Assembly (NCBI GenBank): GCA_024641965.1 | Contig: JAHECC010000004.1 | Coordinates: 1,315 to 65,314 of the forward strand | DNA length: 64,000 bases | DNA from: Rubrivivax sp. | Lineage (GTDB): Bacteria > Pseudomonadota > Gammaproteobacteria > Burkholderiales > Burkholderiaceae_C | Reading direction: 5' to 3' | Shown here: piece after piece, positions 29,599 through 43,164 of the stretch | Layout of the letters: each line of letters begins with the position of its first letter | How positions within the stretch are numbered: position 1 is the stretch's first letter | Notes under the pieces: model-generated | Databases searched by the model: none | What the model was told of the DNA's origin: nothing | The model's input: the letters and a program-made list of their open reading frames with translations, nothing else | Translations under genes and position numbers: made by a program

Positions 29599-30870
29599 CT
29601 AGGCGGCGGGCGTGTACTCCAGTTCGAAGGCCTTGTGCAAGGCGCGCACCGCCAGCTCCATGTACTTCTCGTCGATCACCACGCTGGTCTTGATTTCGCT
29701 GGTGGTGACCATCTGGATGTTGATGGCCTCTTCGCTGAGGGTGCGGAACATCTTCGCCGCCACGCCCACATGGCTGCGCATGCCGATGCCGATGATCGAC
29801 ACCTTGCAGATGCGCGGGTCGCCGGTGACCTCTGCCGCACCCGCCGCCGGTCCCACCTTCGACTGCAGCAACTCCAGCGCGCGCGGGTAGTCGTTGCGGC
29901 TGACGGTGAACGAAAAATCGGTGCGGCCGCCGTGGGAGACGTTCTGCACGATCACATCGACGTCGATGTTGGCATCGGCCACCGCCCCCAGGATCTGGTA
30001 GGCGATGCCCGGCTTGTCAGGCACGCCGACCACGGTGATCTTGGCTTCGTCGCGGGTGAAGGCGATGCCGGACACGAGCGCTTGTTCCATCTTTTCGTCT
30101 TCCTCGAATGTGATCAATGTGCCTGAAACCGCTTCCTCGCCGATATCGATGTCCCACGGCGTGAAGCTGGACAGCACGCGCAGCGGCACGTGGTACTTGC
30201 CGGCAAACTCCACCGACCGGATCTGCAGGACTTTCGAGCCGAGGCTGGCCATCTCGAGCATTTCCTCGAAACTGATGGTCTGCAGCCGGCGCGCCTCGGG
30301 CACGATGCGCGGGTCCGTGGTGTAGACCCCGTCGACGTCGGTGTAGATCAGGCATTCGTCCGCCTTCATCGCCGCGGCAACGGCCACGGCCGAGGTGTCC
30401 GAGCCGCCACGGCCAAGCGTGGTGATGTGGCCCAGCTCGTCGATGCCCTGGAAGCCGGTAATGATGACCACCCTGCCCGCTTGCAGATCGGCGCGCACGC
30501 GCACATCCTCGATGGCCTCGATGCGTGCCTTGGTATAGGCCGAATCGGTGCGCACCGGCACCTGCCAGCCGGCGTAGCTCACCGCATCGAGGCCCTCGGT
30601 CTGCAGCGCCAGCGCCAGCAGGCCCACCGACACCTGCTCGCCGGTGGCGGCAATCATGTCCAGCTCGCGCAGGGCCTGTGCGCTGTGCTTCTCGGGTGCC
30701 AGTTCCTTCGCCAGGCCGAGCAGGCGGTTGGTCTCGCCACTCATCGCCGAAGGCACGACGACCATCTGGTGACCGGCACGCGACCACTTGGCCACGCGTT
30801 TGGCCACATTGCGGATGCGCTCGGTCGAGCCCATCGACGTGCCGCCATATTTGTGAACGATGAGTGCCAT
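29599..30870 (-). CDS. lysC: aspartate kinase
   Basis: [43 protein letters not shown] domain pair. Confidence 0.97.
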   Translation of the reverse strand: MALIVHKYGGTSMGSTERIRNVAKRVAKWSRAGHQMVVVPSAMSGETNRLLGLAKELAPEKHSAQALRELDMIAATGEQVSVGLLALALQTEGLDAVSYAGWQVPVRTDSAYTKARIEAIEDVRVRADLQAGRVVIITGFQGIDELGHITTLGRGGSDTSAVAVAAAMKADECLIYTDVDGVYTTDPRIVPEARRLQTISFEEMLEMASLGSKVLQIRSVEFAGKYHVPLRVLSSFTPWDIDIGEEAVSGTLITFEEDEKMEQALVSGIAFTRDEAKITVVGVPDKPGIAYQILGAVADANIDVDVIVQNVSHGGRTDFSFTVSRNDYPRALELLQSKVGPAAGAAEVTGDPRICKVSIIGIGMRSHVGVAAKMFRTLSEEAINIQMVTTSEIKTSVVIDEKYMELAVRALHKAFELEYTPAA

Positions 30871-30952
30871 GTCGGGTTGGAGTTGCAGACTGTGCACGCA
30901 CACGCGGGCTGCGCATGCAAACCGAGCATTTTAACGGCCGTGTCACGCCCGC

Positions 30953-32290
30953 TCAGTCGGGCGCCGCCGCCCTGGCGTACACCACGTCAGCTGCGTTGGC
31001 GACCCAGCGCAAGCCCAGCATGGGCTTTCCGTGGGGTGCCAGGCAACGGGCATCGATGCCCAACGCGGGCACGTACAACAGCTGATCGGCCGCGAAGACC
31101 AGCGGCCCGCTGCGCGCCCAGGCCGGGACGCCCGCTGCCTGGTACTGCTTCTTCAGGCTGCGCGGCAGCGACGCCGGTTGGCGCTGAAATCGCTCTCCCC
31201 CGCCGCGCGGACGCAGCACACATCGGCGCAGGAGTTCGGGTTCGATGCCGTTGCGATCGACGGCATTCACTTCGAACGCACCTCGCCAGTCCGGCACCTC
31301 AAAGCGGCCCACCCGGCTGAGATCGAGCGACACAGGGCCGGCGCCTGCTGGTTCGGGAAGTGGCGCCGTACCGGCATGGGCCAGCAACCCGCCATGCAGG
31401 CGCAACTCGCCGCCGTCCATCAGCCAACGTGCAAAGGTCGCGCGCGGCAACTCCTGCAACAGTCGCTGCACCAGCGTTTCGGGCACGCCGTTCACCGTTC
31501 GCGCTGATATCCACGCGCGCAGCAGGTTGGCGCGCCTTGCTTCAGACAAACACCGCCAGGCGGACAGTTGAAGCTGACCAGCGGCAGTGCAGCATTGCTT
31601 CTGGTCCGCTTCGGCCAACTCCTGCAGACAGGCCGCGGCCTCCTGCGCACGCACACAACTGGCCGCCAGGGGGCTCTCGGCATGCACAAAGGCACCGGCC
31701 AGTGCCGGCCAGACGGCATGGCGCAATCGATTGCGCGACCAACGAATGTCGGCGTTGCTCGGGTCCTCGATGAAACCCAGCCGATGGCGCTGTACATAGG
31801 CCTCGACCGCTTCGCACGGCCAATCCAGCCAGGGTCGTGCCCAGGTGATGCCCTGGCGCACAGCGACGCGCGGCATGCCCGACAGACCCGCCGGTCCGGC
31901 GCCGCGCAATGCCTGCAGCAAGAAGGTCTCGGCCTGGTCGCGCCGATGGTGAGCCAGCAGCACCAGGTCGATGCCTTCGTCTTGCGCCATTTCGGCCAGC
32001 GCTACGTAGCGGCCGCGGCGCGCCCAGGCTTCGGTGCTTTCGCCCTTGGCGGGCGCCCCTTGCAGGCGGCGCCACTGCAGCCGCACCGGCAGACCACGCG
32101 CCGCCCAGCGTTTCGCTTGCCGCTCAAGGTGTTTGACCCAGCCATCGGCCTGCGCCTGCAACCCATGATGCACATGCAGGGCCACCACCTCCAGAACAGC
32201 CGTTGCGGCAGCGAAACGGGCCGTGGCATGCCACAGCGCCGTGGAGTCGCGCCCGCCGCTCACAGCCACCGCGACGCGTTTCCGCTTCAC
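30953..32290 (-). CDS. tilS: tRNA(Ile)-lysidine synthase
   Basis: VAVAVSGGRDSTALWH PP-loop, LLAHHRRDQAETFLLQALRGAGPAGLSGMP. Confidence 0.93.
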   Translation of the reverse strand: MKRKRVAVAVSGGRDSTALWHATARFAAATAVLEVVALHVHHGLQAQADGWVKHLERQAKRWAARGLPVRLQWRRLQGAPAKGESTEAWARRGRYVALAEMAQDEGIDLVLLAHHRRDQAETFLLQALRGAGPAGLSGMPRVAVRQGITWARPWLDWPCEAVEAYVQRHRLGFIEDPSNADIRWSRNRLRHAVWPALAGAFVHAESPLAASCVRAQEAAACLQELAEADQKQCCTAAGQLQLSAWRCLSEARRANLLRAWISARTVNGVPETLVQRLLQELPRATFARWLMDGGELRLHGGLLAHAGTAPLPEPAGAGPVSLDLSRVGRFEVPDWRGAFEVNAVDRNGIEPELLRRCVLRPRGGGERFQRQPASLPRSLKKQYQAAGVPAWARSGPLVFAADQLLYVPALGIDARCLAPHGKPMLGLRWVANAADVVYARAAAPD

Positions 32291-32299
32291 GGCAAGGGC

Positions 32300-33271
<972 letters not shown>

Positions 33272-33273
33272 GC

Positions 33274-33927
33274 TCAATAGTCTACCGGCAGCGGGTCCAG
33301 ACTTCGCCAGATATACCAGGTGGCGACCGAGCGGTACGGAGCCCAGGCGTCGCCCAGTTCGCGCGCCTCGGCGCGTGATACCGGTTCGCCGCTGAAGTAG
33401 CTCTGGCTGATGCCCTTGAGCAGGCCCAGGTCGTCCAGCGGCAGCACATCCGGGCGCATCAAATGAAAGATCAGGAACATCTCTGCGGTCCAGCGGCCGA
33501 TGCCGCGGATGGCCACCAGTTCCTCGATGATGGCCTCGTCTTCCATCTGCCGCCACTGCTGCACATGCACCGTGCCGTCGCTGAAGTGCTGCGCCAGATC
33601 AAGCAGGTATTCGGCCTTGCGTAGCGACAGACCGGCCTCGCGCAACGCGCTGGCCGCCATGCCCTGCACTGCGACCGGCGCCACGCGCGTCGACGTGGTA
33701 CCCAGCAGAGCCATCAAACGCTCCCACACCGACTGCGCGGCCTTGACCGAAATCTGCTGGCCGACGATGGACCGGGCCAACGTGGTGAAGGCATCGCCGC
33801 GGCTTTGCAACCGGGCTTCGCCAAAGCAGGGGATGAGCTTCTTCATGACACGATCGCGGCGCGCCAGGTGCTTGCAGGCATCGTCCCAATATTCCGGCGT
33901 CACGCCGATGGCTGCACTCTTGGGCAT
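33274..33927 (-). CDS. DNA-3-methyladenine glycosylase (AlkA-like HhH-GPD)
   Basis: [55 protein letters not shown]. Confidence 0.9.
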   Translation of the reverse strand: MPKSAAIGVTPEYWDDACKHLARRDRVMKKLIPCFGEARLQSRGDAFTTLARSIVGQQISVKAAQSVWERLMALLGTTSTRVAPVAVQGMAASALREAGLSLRKAEYLLDLAQHFSDGTVHVQQWRQMEDEAIIEELVAIRGIGRWTAEMFLIFHLMRPDVLPLDDLGLLKGISQSYFSGEPVSRAEARELGDAWAPYRSVATWYIWRSLDPLPVDY

Positions 33928-33955
33928 CGCGCTCAGCGGACCGGGCCTGCGTGTG

Positions 33956-35329
<1,374 letters not shown>

Positions 35330-35520
35330 GGACGGCGGTGCGGCTGGCCTGCGTTTCAAGCCCGAAGGCAGTGTCGACAGGCCTTTGCGACGGCGCGCGA
35401 AGGCCGGTCTGCTGGACAGCGTGGATACAATCAAATCAGTATAGCGGTGGCCTTATGGAGAAGCGGCACCTGAGCACTCGCTCAGGACCCAGGCTTCGCA
35501 CCCTTCCCGTTCCTACACCC

Positions 35521-36066
35521 ATGTCAATCCGTTCACTCTGCACCACGCTGGTGCTGGCTCTTGCGTGCATCGGATCAGCGAACGTGCGCGCCGCTGACTT
35601 CAAGGAGATCGAGGCGCTGTATCAGGCTGGAAACGTCGACCAGGCGCTTGCGCGGGCCGATGCGGCCATCGCCGTGCAGCCCCGCGCAGCCCAGATCCGC
35701 TTTCTCAAGGGCGTGATGCTGATGGATCAGGGGCGCAACGCAGAGGCGATCGAGGTCTACATCGCGCTGACCCAGGACTTTCCCGAATTGGCGGATCCAT
35801 ACAACAACCTGGCCGTGATGTACGCATCGTCCGGTCAGTTGTCTGCCGCGCTCGCCGCGTTGCAGAGTGCGCTGCGCAACGACCCGCAGCACCAGCGCGC
35901 GCGCGAGAACCTGGGCGATGTCTATCTTTCACTGGCGTTGCAGGCATGGGATGCCGCCGCGGCGCAGGGCAAGGGTGAGGACGCCCAGTTGCAGCGCAAG
36001 CTGCGGCAGGCCGAGCAGATCGTACCTGCTTCAGTGCAGTCAAGCCGTTCGCGACGCCGGCGCTAG
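35521..36066 (+). CDS. TPR repeat protein with signal peptide
   Basis: MSIRSLCTTLVLALACIGSANVRA signal; TPR-like DPYNNLAVMYASSGQLSAALAALQSALRNDPQHQRARENLGDVY. Confidence 0.82.
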   Translation: MSIRSLCTTLVLALACIGSANVRAADFKEIEALYQAGNVDQALARADAAIAVQPRAAQIRFLKGVMLMDQGRNAEAIEVYIALTQDFPELADPYNNLAVMYASSGQLSAALAALQSALRNDPQHQRARENLGDVYLSLALQAWDAAAAQGKGEDAQLQRKLRQAEQIVPASVQSSRSRRRR

Positions 36067-36099
36067 ACTGACGCCCTTTTTGCAATCGACTGGACAAAG

Positions 36100-36675
36100 A
36101 TGATCGCGACCCAAGAATGGATGACCCGATGGGGCTGTGGCATCGCCCTTGCCATGTGCGCGGTGCTGCCCGCCGCCGCGCAGAACGTGCGCATGGACAC
36201 CAGCCTGGGTGAGATTGTCATCCAGCTCGACGCGGCCAAGGCCCCGAAGAGCACAGCCAACTTCATCGACTACGTCAAGTCAGGGCACTACGATGGCACC
36301 GTGTTTCACCGTGTCATTCCCAACTTCATGATCCAGGGCGGTGGCATGAATGCCGACATGCAGGAGAAGGCCACTCGTGCGCCCATTCCGCTGGAAAGCA
36401 AGAATGGCTTGAATAACGTGCGCGGCAGCGTGGCCATGGCTCGCACCAGCAACCCCAATTCAGCGACGGCGCAGTTCTTCATCAACATCAAGGACAACGC
36501 CTTCCTCGACGCTGCGAACTCGCCCGACGGCAACGGCTATGCGGTTTTCGGCAAGGTGGTCGCCGGCATGGACGTGGTGGACAAGATCTGGGCCGTGCCC
36601 ACCTCCAGCAAGGGACCGTTTCAGAACGTGCCGGTGACACCGGTGATCATCCGCAAAGCAAGCCTGGAGAAATGA
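36100..36675 (+). CDS. ppiA: peptidyl-prolyl cis-trans isomerase, periplasmic
   Basis: Signal peptide and cyclophilin motifs GTVFHRVIPNFMIQGGG, SVAMARTSNPNSATAQFFIN. Confidence 0.93.
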   Translation: MIATQEWMTRWGCGIALAMCAVLPAAAQNVRMDTSLGEIVIQLDAAKAPKSTANFIDYVKSGHYDGTVFHRVIPNFMIQGGGMNADMQEKATRAPIPLESKNGLNNVRGSVAMARTSNPNSATAQFFINIKDNAFLDAANSPDGNGYAVFGKVVAGMDVVDKIWAVPTSSKGPFQNVPVTPVIIRKASLEK

Positions 36676-36676
36676 A

Positions 36677-37180
36677 ATGACGAAGACCGTGGAGATGGAG
36701 ACCAGCGCCGGCACGCTGCACATTGAGCTGGACGACGAGCGCGCGCCGCTGAGCACGCAAAATTTCCTGGACTACGTGAAAAAGGGCCACTATGACGGCA
36801 CGGTGTTCCACCGCGTCATCAAGGGCTTCATGGTGCAAGGCGGCGGCTTCGACGAAAAGATGAACCAGAAGCCCACCGCGGCGACGATCCAGAACGAGGC
36901 CAACAACGGCCTGAAGAACAAGCGCTACACGCTGGCCATGGCGCGCACCTCGGCGCCGCACAGCGCGACTTCACAGTTCTTCATCAACGCCGCAGACAAC
37001 GCCTTCCTCGATTTCACGGCCGAATCTGCGCAGGGCTGGGGTTATGCGGTTTTCGGCCGCGTGGTCAAAGGGACCGAGGTGGTGGATGCGATCGAGAAGG
37101 TGCGCACCGGCAACCAGGGTGGTCACAGCGATGTGCCAGTCGAGACGGTGAAGATTGTGCGTGCCGTCGCGGTCGAATAG
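36677..37180 (+). CDS. ppiB: peptidyl-prolyl cis-trans isomerase, cytoplasmic
   Basis: GTVFHRVIKGFMVQGGGFDEKM, LAMARTSAPHSATSQFFIN; no signal peptide. Confidence 0.95.
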   Translation: MTKTVEMETSAGTLHIELDDERAPLSTQNFLDYVKKGHYDGTVFHRVIKGFMVQGGGFDEKMNQKPTAATIQNEANNGLKNKRYTLAMARTSAPHSATSQFFINAADNAFLDFTAESAQGWGYAVFGRVVKGTEVVDAIEKVRTGNQGGHSDVPVETVKIVRAVAVE

Positions 37181-37197
37181 CGACTCCATCGCTGCGC

Positions 37198-38001
37198 GTG
37201 ATCGCCGTTGACAGCGTTCTCCCGCCGGCCGCCGTGTGGCGCAAGCCCGAGGCCTGGGCGAAGATCGACTTCATCTCCGACCTGCATCTTTGCGAAACCC
37301 AACCACGCACCTTCGAGGCCTGGGCCCACTACATGCGCGGCACCTCGGCCGACGCGGTATTGATCTTGGGCGATCTGTTCGAGTTCTGGCCAGGTTCGGA
37401 TGCTGTGCAACTCGATTTCGAAGGGCACTGCATGCAGGTGCTGGCCGACACCGCCCGCGACCGCCATGTGGCCCTCATGGTCGGCAATCGTGACTTTCTG
37501 ATCACGGCCGACCTCTTGCAGGATCACGGTGTGCATCTGCTCGCGGACCCGACGCTGCTGCATGCCTGGCAGCATGCGCTGCTGCTGACGCATGGCGATG
37601 CGTTGTGCCTGGCCGACCTGCCGTACCAGCAGTTTCGCGCCTGGGTGCGCAACCCGCAGACCCAGCGCGATTTCCTGGCGCGTCCGCTGGCCGAGCGGGT
37701 GAAGATGGGCGCGGGCGTCCGCCATGCCAGCGAGGCCGGCCGCCGTCAGGGCCCTCCTCCGGGTGGCTGGGCCGATCTGGACGCCGACGCCGCAGTTGAC
37801 TGCCTGCGCCGCGCCGGCGTGCAACGCATGGTTCATGGCCACACCCACCGGCCTGGCGACTCGGTGCTGGCGCCGGGCTTCGACCGGCTTGTGCTCAGCG
37901 ACTGGGACCTCGACGACCCTCCATCACGTGCCGAAGTGTTGCGCCTGCAGCGCAATGGCTTCGTGAGGCTGGATCCGCGACACGCCGATCGGCGCGGCTG
38001 A
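37198..38001 (+). CDS. lpxH: UDP-2,3-diacylglucosamine diphosphatase
   Basis: DFISDLHLCETQPRTFEAW, ILGDLFEFWPG, VGNRDFL, LTHGDALC, MVHGHTHRPGD. Confidence 0.93.
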   Translation: MIAVDSVLPPAAVWRKPEAWAKIDFISDLHLCETQPRTFEAWAHYMRGTSADAVLILGDLFEFWPGSDAVQLDFEGHCMQVLADTARDRHVALMVGNRDFLITADLLQDHGVHLLADPTLLHAWQHALLLTHGDALCLADLPYQQFRAWVRNPQTQRDFLARPLAERVKMGAGVRHASEAGRRQGPPPGGWADLDADAAVDCLRRAGVQRMVHGHTHRPGDSVLAPGFDRLVLSDWDLDDPPSRAEVLRLQRNGFVRLDPRHADRRG

Positions 38002-38777
38002 TGCAAGCCCTGTGGCACCGCCTTCGCGAACGCAGCGAACAACGCGCCGTCGCGCGGCGTCCCATCCCCGACGACCTGTGGGCGTTGACGCTGGCACGCT
38101 ACCCTTTCCTCGCGCGGCGTAGCGCGGTCGACATTGCCGAACTGCGGCGCCTGAGCAGCCTGTTTCTCGATCGCAAGGAATTCAGCGGCGCGCAGGGCTT
38201 GCAGATCGACGATCAGATGGCGGTGGCGATCGCCGCGCAGGCCTGCCTGCCGGTGCTGCGGCTGGGACTGCAGGCCTTCGACGGCTTCGTCGGCATCGTC
38301 GTGCACCGCGACGAGGTCCAGGTGCGCCGCGAAGTGACCGACGAAAACGGCCTGGTGCACGAATACGACGAGGTGCTTGCCGGCGAAGCCATGGAAGGCG
38401 GCCCGGTGATGCTGTCCTGGCGCGACGTCGACGAGGCCGGTGAATCGGCGTCGTGGAGCTACAACGTGGTGGTGCACGAGTTTGCCCATGTGCTGGACAT
38501 GGCCGACGGCCTGGCCGACGGGGTGCCGACACTGCCGACGAACGCGGCGCGCATCCGTTGGCGCAGCGTGCTGCTGGAGGAGTACACGGCCTTCTGCGCC
38601 CGCGTGGACGCTGGGCAGCAGACCGCGCTGGACCCGTATGGCGCTGAAAGCCCGGAGGAGTTCTTTGCCGTCGCGACCGAGGCCTTCTTTGTTGCATCAC
38701 AGGAGATGCGCGACGAGCATCCGGCGCTGTACGCGCTGCTGGCCGGCTACTACCAGCAGGATCCGGCCGACGAATGA
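38001..38777 (+). CDS. mtfA: zinc-dependent peptidase (MtfA family)
   Basis: VVHEFAHVLDMADGLADGVPTL HExxH motif; ESPEEFFAVATEAFF. Confidence 0.92.
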   Translation: MQALWHRLRERSEQRAVARRPIPDDLWALTLARYPFLARRSAVDIAELRRLSSLFLDRKEFSGAQGLQIDDQMAVAIAAQACLPVLRLGLQAFDGFVGIVVHRDEVQVRREVTDENGLVHEYDEVLAGEAMEGGPVMLSWRDVDEAGESASWSYNVVVHEFAHVLDMADGLADGVPTLPTNAARIRWRSVLLEEYTAFCARVDAGQQTALDPYGAESPEEFFAVATEAFFVASQEMRDEHPALYALLAGYYQQDPADE

Positions 38778-38807
38778 ACGCGGGCCGGCCGAAACCGGCC
38801 TGATCGA

Positions 38808-41111
38808 TCAGGCAGCCGTGGTTTCGGTCTTCGGCTTGTCGCTCTTCTTCGGTGGCTGGATGTCGAGCAGGATCTCGCCCTTGTCGTCGACGTCCACGCC
38901 CAGGCGCCCGCCGTCGACGAGGCGGCCAAACAGCAGTTCGTCGGCCAGCGCGCGGCGGATCGTGTCCTGGATCAGCCGCTGCATCGGCCGCGCACCCATC
39001 AGCGGGTCGAAGCCCTTCTTCGCCAGGTGCTTGCGCAGCGTGTCGCTGAAGGTCACTTCCACCTTCTTCTCGACCAGCTGGCTTTCCAGCTGCAGCAGGA
39101 ACTTGTCGACCACGCGCAGGATGATGTCCTCGTCGAGCGCGCGGAAGGACACGATCGCATCCAGCCGGTTGCGGAACTCGGGTGTGAACAGCCGCTTGAT
39201 GTCGGCCATCTCGTCGCCCAGTTCGCGCGAGTTGGTAAAGCCGATGGTCGCCTTGTTCAGCGCTTCGGCGCCGGCATTCGTCGTCATGACGATGATCACG
39301 CTGCGAAAGTCGGCCTTGCGCCCGTTGTTGTCGGTCAGCGTGCCGTGGTCCATGACCTGCAGCAGCACGTTGAATACATCCGGGTGCGCCTTCTCAATCT
39401 CGTCGAGCAGCAGCACTGCGTGCGGCTTCTTGCTGATGGCCTCAGTCAGCAGCCCTCCTTGATCGAAGCCGACATAACCCGGGGGCGCGCCGATCAGCCG
39501 GCTGACGGCATGGCGCTCCATGTATTCGGACATGTCGAAGCGGATCAGCTCGATGCCCATGATGTAGGCCAGTTGCTTGGCGACCTCGGTCTTGCCCACG
39601 CCGGTCGGGCCGCTGAACAGGAAGGAGCCGATCGGCTTGTCGCCCCGGCCCAGGCCCGAGCGTGCCATCTTGATGGCTGATGCCAGGGCTTCGATCGCCG
39701 GCTCCTGGCCGAAGACGACGCTCTTCAGATCGCGATCGAGCGTCTTCAGCTTGCTGCGGTCGTCGCTGGACACGCTGGCCGGCGGAATGCGCGCGATCTT
39801 GGCAACGATCTCCTCGACTTCGAGCCGGGTGATCGTCTTCTTCTGCTTGCTCTTGGGCAGGATGCGTTGCGCCGCGCCAGCCTCGTCGATGACGTCGATG
39901 GCCTTGTCGGGCAGGTGCCGGTCGTTGATGTACTTGGCCGACAGCTCGGCCGCGGCCTGCAGCGCACCCACCGCGTACTTCACGCTGTGGTGTTCCTCGA
40001 AACGTGACTTGAGGCCCTTCAGGATCTCGATCGTCTGCTCGATTGACGGCTCGACCACGTCGATCTTCTGGAAGCGCCGCGACAGCGCCGCGTCCTTCTC
40101 GAAGATGCCACGGTACTCGGTGAAGGTCGTCGCACCGATGCATTTCATCGCACCGGTGGACAGCGCCGGTTTCAGCAGGTTGCTCGCATCCAGCGTGCCG
40201 CCGCTGGCTGCGCCGGCGCCGATCAGCGTGTGGATCTCGTCGATGAACAGGATCGCGTGCGGCTGGTCCTTCAGCTGCTTGAGCACGCCTTTCAGCCGCT
40301 GCTCGAAGTCGCCCCGGTATTTGGTGCCGGCCAGCAACGCGCCCATGTCGAGCGAATAGACGGTGGAGGCGGCCAGTATCTCGGGCACGTCGCTCTGCGT
40401 GATGCGCCAGGCCAGGCCTTCAGCGATGGCGGTCTTGCCCACGCCCGCCTCGCCCACCAACAACGGGTTGTTCTTCCGCCGCCTGCACAGTACCTGGATG
40501 ACACGTTCGACCTCGTGCTCGCGGCCAATCAACGGGTCGATCTTGCCGTCGCGGGCCAGCTGGTTCAGGTTCTGCGTGAACTGCTCCAGCGGTGAGCCCT
40601 TGGCGTCACCGGCTTCTTCCTTCTCCGCCTCGCCACCGCCGCTTTCGTTGGACTTGGCGGGCTCGGGCGGGTCGGACTTCTTGATGCCGTGGGCGATGAA
40701 GTTGACCACGTCCAGCCGGGTCACGCCTTGCTGGTGCAGGTAGTACACCGCATGCGAATCCTTCTCGCCAAAGATCGCGACCAGCACGTTGGCACCGGTG
40801 ACCTCCTTCTTGCCGCTGCCGGTGGACTGCACATGCATGATGGCGCGCTGAATCACGCGTTGGAAACCCAGCGTCGGCTGCGTGTCCACCTCTTCGGTGC
40901 CCGACACTGTCGGCGTGTTTTCCTTGACGAAAGTGACCAGACTCTTGCGCAGATCGTCGATGTTGGCCGCGCAGGCGCGCAGCACCTCGGCGGCCGAGGG
41001 GTTGTCCAGCAGCGCCATCAGCAGATGCTCGACGGTGATGAACTCGTGACGTTGCTGGCGTGCCTCCACGAAGGCCATGTGCAGGCTGACTTCCAGTTCG
41101 TTCGCAATCAT
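38808..41111 (-). CDS. clpA: ATP-dependent Clp protease ATP-binding subunit ClpA
   Basis: [31 protein letters not shown], two AAA+ modules ([30 protein letters not shown]). Confidence 0.97.
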   Translation of the reverse strand: MIANELEVSLHMAFVEARQQRHEFITVEHLLMALLDNPSAAEVLRACAANIDDLRKSLVTFVKENTPTVSGTEEVDTQPTLGFQRVIQRAIMHVQSTGSGKKEVTGANVLVAIFGEKDSHAVYYLHQQGVTRLDVVNFIAHGIKKSDPPEPAKSNESGGGEAEKEEAGDAKGSPLEQFTQNLNQLARDGKIDPLIGREHEVERVIQVLCRRRKNNPLLVGEAGVGKTAIAEGLAWRITQSDVPEILAASTVYSLDMGALLAGTKYRGDFEQRLKGVLKQLKDQPHAILFIDEIHTLIGAGAASGGTLDASNLLKPALSTGAMKCIGATTFTEYRGIFEKDAALSRRFQKIDVVEPSIEQTIEILKGLKSRFEEHHSVKYAVGALQAAAELSAKYINDRHLPDKAIDVIDEAGAAQRILPKSKQKKTITRLEVEEIVAKIARIPPASVSSDDRSKLKTLDRDLKSVVFGQEPAIEALASAIKMARSGLGRGDKPIGSFLFSGPTGVGKTEVAKQLAYIMGIELIRFDMSEYMERHAVSRLIGAPPGYVGFDQGGLLTEAISKKPHAVLLLDEIEKAHPDVFNVLLQVMDHGTLTDNNGRKADFRSVIIVMTTNAGAEALNKATIGFTNSRELGDEMADIKRLFTPEFRNRLDAIVSFRALDEDIILRVVDKFLLQLESQLVEKKVEVTFSDTLRKHLAKKGFDPLMGARPMQRLIQDTIRRALADELLFGRLVDGGRLGVDVDDKGEILLDIQPPKKSDKPKTETTAA

Positions 41112-41464
41112 GCGGCCTCCATAGTGCACTGCAAAGGGTGCCCGACCTTTCGGGCCGCGGCCACCACCAATTCCACCTTCGTCGCGGCAACGTCCTTAGG
41201 ATAGACGCCACACACCGCCCGCCCCTCGTGGTGAATCTTCAGCATGATGAGTGTGGCGGTTTCCAGATCACGTTGGAAGTACTGTTGCAGAACCATCACG
41301 ACGAATTCCATCGGCGTGTAGTCGTCGTTCAGCATCAGCACCTGGTACATGCGCGGCGGTTTCGTACGCGCACTCTTGCGTTCCGCCACCGCAGCGCCCT
41401 GCCCGTTGTCCGGACGCGGCACCACCGGGGCGGTGGCAGGTGGCTTGGGCTTTTCCTCGGGCAT
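41108..41464 (-). CDS. clpS: ATP-dependent Clp protease adaptor ClpS
   Basis: [24 protein letters not shown]...[23 protein letters not shown]. Confidence 0.96.
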   Translation of the reverse strand: MPEEKPKPPATAPVVPRPDNGQGAAVAERKSARTKPPRMYQVLMLNDDYTPMEFVVMVLQQYFQRDLETATLIMLKIHHEGRAVCGVYPKDVAATKVELVVAAARKVGHPLQCTMEAA

Positions 41465-41677
41465 GAATCATTCTATCGACTTGGACAACGCGCTGCGACG
41501 GCACACGTGGCGCCCTTTGCACTGTGGGCATATTGCACCAACCGGGCTCATTTCAAGCGCTGAAAAGCCGGGTTCGCAGGGTTGATGCAGGCCGCTTCGC
41601 GCCGCCTGAAGCACCGCGAACGCAGGCGCAGTTATGCTTGTTGCCTTAGGGCCAATCCATGTGAACAGGAGACCTGC

Positions 41678-42355
41678 ATGCCCAGAGCCGCAAAGAAGAC
41701 AGTTGTGTCCAAAGCGCGGCCACGTGCCAGGATCCCGGCCAAAGCGCTGAATCCGCCACCCCTGCTGCGGGAGGCCGGCGGGACGGCCGTGCGCTCGCTG
41801 GCGCGCCAATTGCACGCGTGGACCGGCAGCCTGATTGGTGGTGTCGGCACGGCCGCCGATCTGTCGCTGGCCATGGCTGCCGCCTCGGTGCAACGTCCCG
41901 GGCCCAAGGCGGCGGTAGCCAAGGCCTCGGCGTTGCTGCGCGACGCGCGGCAGGCAGCCGGCCTGACGCTGGACGAACTGGGTGACGCTCTGGAACTGAA
42001 AGATCCGACCTTCATGCGCCTGGTGGAAAGTGGCAAGGTCGGCCTGCCCTTCGAGATGATCCTGCGCATCGCCACCATCCTCGGCCGCAACGACCCCATG
42101 ACTTTTGTGCTGCAACTCACGCGCTCGTACAACCCGCGGGTGTGGAAGTCGCTGGAGGCACTGGGCGTGGGCAAGCTGATCGTGCAGGCCGGCCGCGAGC
42201 GCGAGTTTGCCAACATCTATCGCGGCAACACCGCGGCGCGTTCGCTGTCGGACAAGGACTTCGCCGCGGCCTTGGCCTTTTCGACGGCGGCCTTCGAAAG
42301 CGCGCTGGTGTTCATGGGGCATGCGAAGAAGACTGGTACCGGCAAGGCGGACTGA
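41678..42355 (+). CDS. XRE-like helix-turn-helix protein with basic N-terminus
   Basis: MPRAAKKTVVSKARPRARIPAK basic tail then LRDARQAAGLTLDELGDALELKDPTFMRLVESGKVGLPFEMILRIATILGR HTH. Confidence 0.7.
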   Translation: MPRAAKKTVVSKARPRARIPAKALNPPPLLREAGGTAVRSLARQLHAWTGSLIGGVGTAADLSLAMAAASVQRPGPKAAVAKASALLRDARQAAGLTLDELGDALELKDPTFMRLVESGKVGLPFEMILRIATILGRNDPMTFVLQLTRSYNPRVWKSLEALGVGKLIVQAGREREFANIYRGNTAARSLSDKDFAAALAFSTAAFESALVFMGHAKKTGTGKAD

Positions 42356-42481
42356 ACAAGCCGGCGGCGGCGTGTGCTTTGGCGCCAGACGCCGCTGCAC
42401 GCAGGCCGAAAGACTTGATCTGCGACAAAAGGACAGGGGCTTGGCGATGCGACGCTGTGCCTCCATGCCGGAGACAGGACC

Positions 42482-43066
42482 ATGAAACACGCCGCGCTGC
42501 GCATCATTCACGAGGAGCATAGGGCGCTGTCAGCCATGTTGCGCTCGATCCTGTTGTTGCTGTCCCAGAGCCGGCAGCGTGGCAGGCAGCCTGATTTCGC
42601 AGCCTTGCGCGCCATGCTGTTCTACGTCGACGAGTTTCCCGAAAAGCGCCACCACACCAAAGAATCGCAACTGCTGTTTCCAAAGATCCGCGAACGCTCG
42701 CCAGAGGCCCGCGAGGTGCTCGACCGCCTCGACCAGGATCACGCCCAGGGCGAACGTGCGATTCGCGACCTCGAGCACGCGCTGCTCGCCTTCGAGATGC
42801 TGGGCGAGGTGCGCCGGGAGCCGTTCGAGCAGGCTGCGAAGCACTATGTCGACTTCTACCTGTCGCATATGTCGGTCGAGGAAACGCGGATCCTGCCGCT
42901 TGCCGAGCGGGTGCTGACTGAATCGGACTGGGCCGAACTGGATGCGAGCTTCGCCGACAACCGCGATCCACTGACCGGTCACGTGCCCGAAGATGCCTAC
43001 CAGGAGCTGTTCAGGCGCATCGTGGCCGTGGTACCGGCACCTATAGGCCTGGGCCCGCCGCTCTGA
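42482..43066 (+). CDS. hemerythrin domain protein
   Basis: IIHEEHRALSAML, KRHHTKESQLLFPKI, DQDHAQGERAI, YVDFYLSHMSVEETRILPLAE His/Glu ligands. Confidence 0.88.
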   Translation: MKHAALRIIHEEHRALSAMLRSILLLLSQSRQRGRQPDFAALRAMLFYVDEFPEKRHHTKESQLLFPKIRERSPEAREVLDRLDQDHAQGERAIRDLEHALLAFEMLGEVRREPFEQAAKHYVDFYLSHMSVEETRILPLAERVLTESDWAELDASFADNRDPLTGHVPEDAYQELFRRIVAVVPAPIGLGPPL

Positions 43067-43164
43067 GCACGGGCGCGGCATCGCCAGCCTGGCCGGCACC
43101 ATGATCCGCAGGGCCTTTGCTTCTGCTCAAGGGCCAAGCCGAGCAAGCGTGGACTAATTACCTG

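Noticed and set aside
36100-37180. Tandem ppiA/ppiB considered as an unusual recent duplication
   Set aside because: One has a signal peptide and the other does not; a periplasmic/cytoplasmic cyclophilin pair is ordinary in Betaproteobacteria
38783-38800. GGCCGG-CCGAAA-CCGGCC hairpin between mtfA and clpA considered as terminator
   Set aside because: No T-run on either side; may be a bidirectional structure but evidence insufficient
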